Notes under the pieces: generated by a model
What the model was told of the DNA's origin: nothing
Databases searched by the model: none
What the model saw: the letters and a program-made list of their open reading frames with translations, nothing else
Program-made: the position numbers and the translations under genes
Source of the DNA: Variovorax paradoxus
Lineage (GTDB): Bacteria > Pseudomonadota > Gammaproteobacteria > Burkholderiales > Burkholderiaceae_C
DNA: 64,000 nucleotides
Assembly (NCBI GenBank): GCA_016806145.1
Contig: CP063167.1
Location: forward strand, 2,352,501-2,416,500
Reading direction: 5' to 3'
Shown here: piece by piece, positions 59,440-64,000 of the stretch
How positions within the stretch are numbered: the stretch's first letter is position 1
How the letters are laid out: every line of letters begins with the position of its first letter

Positions 59440-60095
59440 GCCTGCTGCAGACCGCGCCGGCCGCGCCTTCGCTCGAGGGGCGCGCGCTGATGGCCGCCAA
59501 GCGCGGTGTCGACATCGCCATGGCGGGCAGCTTCTTCCTGCTGTTCGGCTGGGCCTATGCGCTGGTGTGGATCGGCGTGCTGCTGAGCTCGGGCCGGCCC
59601 GCGATCTACATGCAGCCGCGCTACGGCAAGAACGGCCGCGTGTTCCGCTTCTACAAGTTCCGCTCGATGGTGGCCGACGCCGACGGGGTGCTGGCGCGCC
59701 ACCTGCGCGAGGACGCGGCGGCGCGGCTGCAGTGGGCCAAGTACCAGAAGCTGGACCGCGACCCGCGCATCACGCCCTTCGGCGCGATCCTGCGCAAGTA
59801 CAGCATCGACGAGCTGCCGCAGTTCTGGAACGTGCTCAAGGGCGACATGAGCATGGTCGGCCCGCGTCCCTGCATGTTCTCGCAGAAGGACCTGTACGGC
59901 GGCTACTGGGGCCACTACTGCGCGGTGCGCCCCGGCATCACGGGCCTGTGGCAGATCAGCGGCCGCAGCGAGGTGAGCTACCGCCGCCGCGCCGCGATGG
60001 ACGCCGACTACGTCGCCACGCTGTCGCTGCGCCACGACGTCGCCATCCTGTTCAAGACCTTCGCCGTGGTGGCCGGCGCGCGCGGCTCGGGCTAG
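59436..60095 (+). CDS. Priming sugar transferase (WcaJ/PglC-type)
   Basis: A 219-aa phosphoglycosyl transferase of the bacterial sugar transferase family, without the long N-terminal TM domain of WcaJ. One membrane helix ([20 protein letters not shown]), [35 protein letters not shown] and the D-E / P-R-P segment [10 protein letters not shown] are diagnostic. It moves the first sugar phosphate from a nucleotide sugar to undecaprenyl phosphate. Overlaps the wzc stop (ATGA). Confidence 0.9.
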   Translation: MSLLQTAPAAPSLEGRALMAAKRGVDIAMAGSFFLLFGWAYALVWIGVLLSSGRPAIYMQPRYGKNGRVFRFYKFRSMVADADGVLARHLREDAAARLQWAKYQKLDRDPRITPFGAILRKYSIDELPQFWNVLKGDMSMVGPRPCMFSQKDLYGGYWGHYCAVRPGITGLWQISGRSEVSYRRRAAMDADYVATLSLRHDVAILFKTFAVVAGARGSG

Positions 60096-60147
60096 CGAAG
60101 CTGCCGCATCGATCGATCCCGGATTTTTGAACTTCACGAAAGAACCT

Positions 60148-61125
60148 ATGCGTATCTACGTTGCAGGCCATCGCGGCATGGTGGGCCAATCGCTCTCGAG
60201 GCGCTTGCGCGCCCTGGGCCACGAGGTCGTCACGCGCGACCGCGAGGCGCTCGACCTGCTCGACCAGGAGGCGGTGCGCCGCTTCTTCGCGAGCGAACGC
60301 ATCGACCAGGTCTACCTGGCCGCGGCCAAGGTCGGCGGCATCCACGCCAACATGAGCTACCCGGCCGAGTTCATCTACCAGAACCTCATGATCGCGGCCA
60401 ACGTGACGCACCAGGCCTTCCTCGCGAACGTCACGCGGCTGCTGTTCCTCGGATCGAGCTGCATCTACCCGCGCCTGGCCGACCAACCGATCGCCGAGGA
60501 GGCGCTGCTCGGCGGCCGGCTCGAGCCGACCAACGAGCCCTACGCGATCGCCAAGATCGCCGGCATCAAGCTGTGCGAGAGCTACAACCGGCAGTACGGC
60601 GCCTCGCACGGCATCGACTACCGCAGCGTGATGCCGAGCAACCTCTACGGGCCCGGCGACAACTACCACCTCGAGAACAGCCACGTGGTACCGGCGCTGA
60701 TCCGGCGCTTCCACCTCGCCAAGTCCACCGCCGCGCCGAGCGTGCTGATCTGGGGCACGGGCCGCGCGCGCCGCGAGTTCCTCTACGTCGACGACATGGT
60801 CGACGGCTGCATCGCGGTGATGAACCTCCCGCGCGCCGTCTACGACACGCACACCGAGCCGATGCGCGCCCACATCAACCTCGGCACCGGGGACGACCTG
60901 TCGATCGCCGAGCTGGCCGATCACATCCGCGAGGTGGTCGGCTACCGCGGGCGGATCGAGTTCGACACCTCGCAGCCCGACGGCGCGCCGCGCAAGCTGC
61001 TCGAGGTGTCGCGCGCCGCCAGCATCGGCTGGCGCGCCACGATGCCGCTGACCGACGGCCTGCGGCGCACCTATGCCGACTACAGCCGCGCGGTGCGGCC
61101 GGTCGAGACTCTCGCGCCGGCCTGA
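60148..61125 (+). CDS. fcl: GDP-L-fucose synthase
   Basis: A 325-aa extended SDR: NADP loop [18 protein letters not shown], catalytic Ser in [31 protein letters not shown] with the Tyr-Lys pair, and [20 protein letters not shown], the GDP-sugar motif. It makes GDP-L-fucose from GDP-4-keto-6-deoxymannose. The partner GDP-mannose 4,6-dehydratase is not in the window. The ATG at 60148 is preferred over a TTG at 60127. Confidence 0.9.
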   Translation: MRIYVAGHRGMVGQSLSRRLRALGHEVVTRDREALDLLDQEAVRRFFASERIDQVYLAAAKVGGIHANMSYPAEFIYQNLMIAANVTHQAFLANVTRLLFLGSSCIYPRLADQPIAEEALLGGRLEPTNEPYAIAKIAGIKLCESYNRQYGASHGIDYRSVMPSNLYGPGDNYHLENSHVVPALIRRFHLAKSTAAPSVLIWGTGRARREFLYVDDMVDGCIAVMNLPRAVYDTHTEPMRAHINLGTGDDLSIAELADHIREVVGYRGRIEFDTSQPDGAPRKLLEVSRAASIGWRATMPLTDGLRRTYADYSRAVRPVETLAPA

Positions 61126-61140
61126 GCGCCGCCGCCCGCG

Positions 61141-61156
61141 AACGAACGAACGAACG
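61141..61156 (+). repeat. (AACG)4 tetranucleotide repeat
   Basis: Four perfect AACG units lie between fcl and the polymerase gene, 12 bp before the ATG at 61168. It is a short simple-sequence repeat in the ribosome-site region. Confidence 0.8.
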
Positions 61157-61167
61157 GCGAGACGCTC

Positions 61168-62478
61168 ATGAGAATCCTGTGCTTCTGGTGCGGCCTCGCC
61201 GCGGCGATGCTGTGCGGCCTGCTCGACCCGGTGTGGGGCTACGTGGCGGTGTTCCTGCTGTCGCTGCTGCAGCTCGCGCTGCTCGGCGGCCCGGGCGCGA
61301 GCGTGTTCCTGCTCGTGCACTACACCACCCTGCTGACCTACTTCTCGCTCGCGCCGGCGATCCAGATCGCGCAGGACCTGAGCTTCTGGGAAGCCGGCGT
61401 GATCGGCACGGTGGCGCACACGCAGGCGCTGATGCTGCTGCTGCTGTACATGGCCGGCGTGGAAGCGGCGCGCTTCGGCGTCGTCGATCCGCCGTTGCGC
61501 CACGCCGCGGGCACCGCGCCGGCGCCCGGCGTGGCGCATCCGCTGCTGCTGCTGGGCCTGCTGGGCGCGGCCTTCGCGGTGCTGTTGGCGCGCGCCGACC
61601 TCAACTTCGTGGCGCGCGGCCTGCCCGGCGAGATCGAGAATGCGCCGCTGGACTTCATCGTCTATTCGACGCTGCCCAAGATGGTGGTGCTGATGTGCTT
61701 CGTCGCGCTGGCGATCCATGCGCTGCGCCAGCGCACGGCCGCCGCCTGGTGCCTGGCCGCGCTGGCGCTGGCCGCGGCCGCGATCGCGGCGAACCCGGTC
61801 AACACCGCGCGCCAGATCCTGCTGATCGGCCTGCTGCCGCTGTTGATCCATGGCCTCGGCCGCTCGCGGCGCTGGACCCTGGCGTTCGTCGTCTTCGCCG
61901 CCATCGCGGGCCTGGGCCCGGTGTTCAACCTGCTGTCGCGCGGCAGCATGTGGGGCGAGTCGCTCGCGACCTTTCCCTACAGCCCCGACTTCGATGCGAT
62001 GTACGTGGTGGCCGGCGTGCTCGAGCGCGCGCCCGCGCCCGATCTCGGCTTCGGCCGCTACCTGCTGTCGGCCTTCTCGTTCGTGCTGCCGCGCGATTTG
62101 AAGCTGTTTCCCGACTTCGACCCGCTGGGCTGGCCCGCCATCCTCGGCAACTTCTCGCAGAGCAACCTGTCGCTGGCGCAGTTCGCCACCGTCTTCTTCG
62201 ACTTCGGCCTGCCGGGCCCGCTGGTGTTCGGCTTCCTGCTGTCGAGCCTGTTCCGCCGCATCGACCGCGCGATCGACACCCACGGCCCCGTCTCGCGCGG
62301 CTATCTCGCGGCGCTGGTGCTGCTCGCGGCCTACGTGCCGTTCATGCGCGGGCCGATCCTGGGCTGGGGACCGTTCGCGGCCTCGGGGCTGATCGCGGCG
62401 CTGCTGGTCGGTGCCCTGTGCACCGGCTTCGGTCCCGCGCGCCGCGCGCTTGCCCCACGTCCCGCCGCCCACGCATGA
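61168..62478 (+). CDS. Wzy-like O-antigen/EPS polymerase (oligosaccharide repeat-unit polymerase)
   Basis: A 436-aa polytopic inner-membrane protein with about ten hydrophobic segments (e.g. AVFLLSLLQLALLGG, AQALMLLLLYMAGV, LLLLGLLGAAFAVLLARADL). It has a large loop around residues 270-320 (SRGSMWGESLATFPYSPDFD, ending in SFVLPRDLKLFPDFDP), as expected for Wzy-type polymerases. Sequence identity to known Wzy proteins is always low, so the call rests on topology and position between the priming transferase and glycosyltransferase genes. Confidence 0.7.
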   Translation: MRILCFWCGLAAAMLCGLLDPVWGYVAVFLLSLLQLALLGGPGASVFLLVHYTTLLTYFSLAPAIQIAQDLSFWEAGVIGTVAHTQALMLLLLYMAGVEAARFGVVDPPLRHAAGTAPAPGVAHPLLLLGLLGAAFAVLLARADLNFVARGLPGEIENAPLDFIVYSTLPKMVVLMCFVALAIHALRQRTAAAWCLAALALAAAAIAANPVNTARQILLIGLLPLLIHGLGRSRRWTLAFVVFAAIAGLGPVFNLLSRGSMWGESLATFPYSPDFDAMYVVAGVLERAPAPDLGFGRYLLSAFSFVLPRDLKLFPDFDPLGWPAILGNFSQSNLSLAQFATVFFDFGLPGPLVFGFLLSSLFRRIDRAIDTHGPVSRGYLAALVLLAAYVPFMRGPILGWGPFAASGLIAALLVGALCTGFGPARRALAPRPAAHA

Positions 62479-63566
62479 GCTCCACGATGCCCGACTATCT
62501 CTTCTACGACACGCTGCGCCTCAACCGGGGCGCCGGCGGCGTGCTCAACGTCTCCGAGGTGCTGCTGCGCGGCATGCGGCTGTCGGCCGGCCAGGCGATC
62601 GCCTCGGCCAGCGAGCGGCATCCGCGGCTGTTCGAGCTCGCGCGCCGCAGCGGGCTCAGCCGCTTCGTGCTCGAAACCCTGCTCTACAACGCCCACCAGC
62701 TGCGCGCCTGGCTGTCGGGACGGCGGGTGTGGTCGCTGTTCCCGAACTACTTCCTGCCCTTCGCCCCGTTCGGCCGGCACCGCGACGCGATCGTGATCGT
62801 GCACGACCTGCAGTACAAGGCGCACCCCGAGCACTTCAGCCGCACCAAGCGGCTCTGGCTCGACTGGAACCTGCGCCGGCTCGCGCGCAGCCACGCGCAG
62901 GTGGTGTTCATCAGCCGCAGCAGCCAGCAGGACTTCGAGCGCCATTTCGGGCCTTGCCGGCACTCGACGGTGATCTTCAATCCGGTCGACGCGGTCGCCA
63001 CGCCGGTCCCGCCCGACGCCCCGCCCGCCGGCGAGCGCTACCTGATCGCGGCCTACCACTACTACCCGCACAAGAACTTCGGCGGCACCTTGCGGCTGTT
63101 CGAGCGCATGAAGCGCGCGGGGCTGGTCGACCGGCTCGACATCACGGGCAACGGCGCGGCCGAGGTGGCGCGCATGGTGGCGGCCGAGGCGCCCGCGCTG
63201 CGCGGCTGCGTGCACCACCGCGGGCTGGTATCGCGCGAGGAACTGATCGGCCTGTACCGCGGCGCGCAGGCCTTCATCTCGCTGTCGCGCTTCGAGGGCT
63301 TCAACCTCTCCGCCGCCGAGGCGGCGACTCTGGGCGTGCCGCTGCTGCTGTCGGACATCCCGGTGCACCGGGAGCTGTTCGGCGGCTATGCCTTCCTCGT
63401 CGACGAGCGGCGCTGCGACCTGGAGGCGCTGTCGCGCTACCTCGCGTCGCACCGGCAGGCACGCCCGGCGTGGGCGAACGCGCCGGCCTGCACGCCCGCG
63501 GCGGTGGCGGCGCGATATCTCGGGCTGCAGCGCACGGCCGCTTCCTTCGAGGGCGCACTGCCATGA
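62475..63566 (+). CDS. Glycosyltransferase family 4/1-type
   Basis: A 363-aa cytoplasmic glycosyltransferase with GT-B fold: IVIVHDLQYKAHPEHFSRTK, VVFISRSSQQDFERHFG, YLIAAYHYYPHKNFGG and the donor-binding FISLSRFEGFNLSAAEAATLGV with the E-x7-E pattern. It adds a sugar to the repeat unit; the specificity (possibly fucose or mannose) is not readable. The ATG at 62475 overlaps the polymerase stop (ATGA). Confidence 0.88.
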   Translation: MSSTMPDYLFYDTLRLNRGAGGVLNVSEVLLRGMRLSAGQAIASASERHPRLFELARRSGLSRFVLETLLYNAHQLRAWLSGRRVWSLFPNYFLPFAPFGRHRDAIVIVHDLQYKAHPEHFSRTKRLWLDWNLRRLARSHAQVVFISRSSQQDFERHFGPCRHSTVIFNPVDAVATPVPPDAPPAGERYLIAAYHYYPHKNFGGTLRLFERMKRAGLVDRLDITGNGAAEVARMVAAEAPALRGCVHHRGLVSREELIGLYRGAQAFISLSRFEGFNLSAAEAATLGVPLLLSDIPVHRELFGGYAFLVDERRCDLEALSRYLASHRQARPAWANAPACTPAAVAARYLGLQRTAASFEGALP

Positions 63567-64000
63567 CCCGCACGCTTCGTTCGTTCCTGGCTCGGACCCT
63601 GGCGGCGACGCTGCTCGCCGCGACGGCCGCGACCGCCCAGACCACCGTTCCCGCCGACCCGGCGCTCGCCGCCCCATGGCCCGCGCTGGCGCCGGCGGGC
63701 TTCGGCGTGATGGTCCACTACCTGCCCGACCGCCGTTCGATCGCCGACGTGGGGCGCTTCGACGTCGAGGCCTTCGCGACCCAGCTGGCCGAGATGCGCG
63801 CCTCGTACCTAGTGCTCACGCTGGGGCAGAACAGCGGCCAGTACATCGCGCCCAATGCCGCGCTCGAGGCGCTGTGCCCGGCCAGCGCGCGCGACCGCCC
63901 GCCGCGCGACCTGCCGCTGGAGATCGGTCGCGCGCTGCGCCGCCGCGGCATCGCGATGGTGCTGTACCTGCCGTTTCGCGCGCCGCAGGACGATCGCTAC
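63563..64000 (+). CDS. Secreted GH29-like protein (3' end outside window)
   Basis: 146 codons are open to the window edge. A Sec signal (TLRSFLARTLAATLLAATAA then TAQTT) precedes GFGVMVHYLPDR, a glycosidase-like start, and SYLVLTLGQNSGQYIAPN followed by DLPLEIGRALRRRGIAMVLY, which is reminiscent of alpha-L-fucosidase (GH29) TIM-barrel N-termini. It begins with an ATGA overlap on the glycosyltransferase. In a cluster with GDP-fucose synthase, a role in trimming or remodelling fucosylated EPS is plausible but unproven. Confidence 0.65.
   Translation, partial: MTRTLRSFLARTLAATLLAATAATAQTTVPADPALAAPWPALAPAGFGVMVHYLPDRRSIADVGRFDVEAFATQLAEMRASYLVLTLGQNSGQYIAPNAALEALCPASARDRPPRDLPLEIGRALRRRGIAMVLYLPFRAPQDDRY

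Overview
The window is GC-rich DNA that reads as a betaproteobacterial (Burkholderiales, Comamonadaceae, probably Variovorax-like) chromosome. The evidence is the dense coding, the four orphan Bug-type periplasmic binding proteins beside catabolic operons, the general L-amino-acid ABC transporter and the many one-gene regulators. No rRNA, tRNA, CRISPR array, insertion sequence or integrase was seen.

Bases 1-36.7 kb are catabolic and transport regions. A minus-strand amidohydrolase / alpha-beta hydrolase / fumarylacetoacetase-type operon lies next to an AraC regulator and a Bug protein (0-4.9 kb). A TetR regulator with a 16-bp palindromic operator faces a tannase-family lipoprotein (5-7.5 kb). 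A TatD hydrolase and an alpha/beta hydrolase are followed by a RelE/ParE-type toxin-antitoxin pair (7.5-9.7 kb). A long minus-strand operon (9.7-18.2 kb) runs from a Bug protein through acyl-CoA dehydrogenase, a two-subunit CoA transferase, a ThDP enzyme, an AcuI-like reductase, a LysR regulator, a class II aldolase and an XRE-cupin regulator; its promoter and overlapping operator are readable at 18.25 kb. Next come a PLP gamma-family lyase with the aapJQMP transporter (18.6-24 kb), a GlxA-like regulator facing acetyltransferase and SDR genes, exonuclease III, mobA and small flavoproteins (24-30.8 kb), and an aromatic-acid cluster (Bug, FAH, IclR, MhpA-type monooxygenase, VOC dioxygenase-like; 30.8-36.7 kb).

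Bases 36.7-39.6 kb look like a small foreign island. It holds a patatin-type lipase with a C-terminal QxW beta-trefoil-like region, a small unknown protein and an S24-type self-cleaving repressor under a CTAG-rich operator cluster.

Bases 39.7-64 kb are the most unusual part. A TIGR04325-type methyltransferase is divergent from a same-strand series of at least eleven genes, most joined by ATGA-type overlaps. It starts with a 2,415-aa NRPS-PKS (C remnant, A, PCP, KS, AT, ACP, PLP aminotransferase) and a 1,668-aa NRPS (C-A-PCP-C-PCP, no thioesterase). A phosphopantetheinyl transferase follows, then two alpha/beta-hydrolase-fold proteins whose nucleophile position is Arg in one and Cys in the other. 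The series continues directly into polysaccharide genes: wza-like export lipoprotein, wzc-like tyrosine autokinase, priming sugar transferase, GDP-fucose synthase, Wzy-like polymerase, a GT4 glycosyltransferase and a secreted GH29-like protein cut by the window edge. The layout suggests that a peptide-polyketide unit, probably containing a beta-amino acid, is made together with, and perhaps attached to, a fucose-containing exopolysaccharide. That link is inference.
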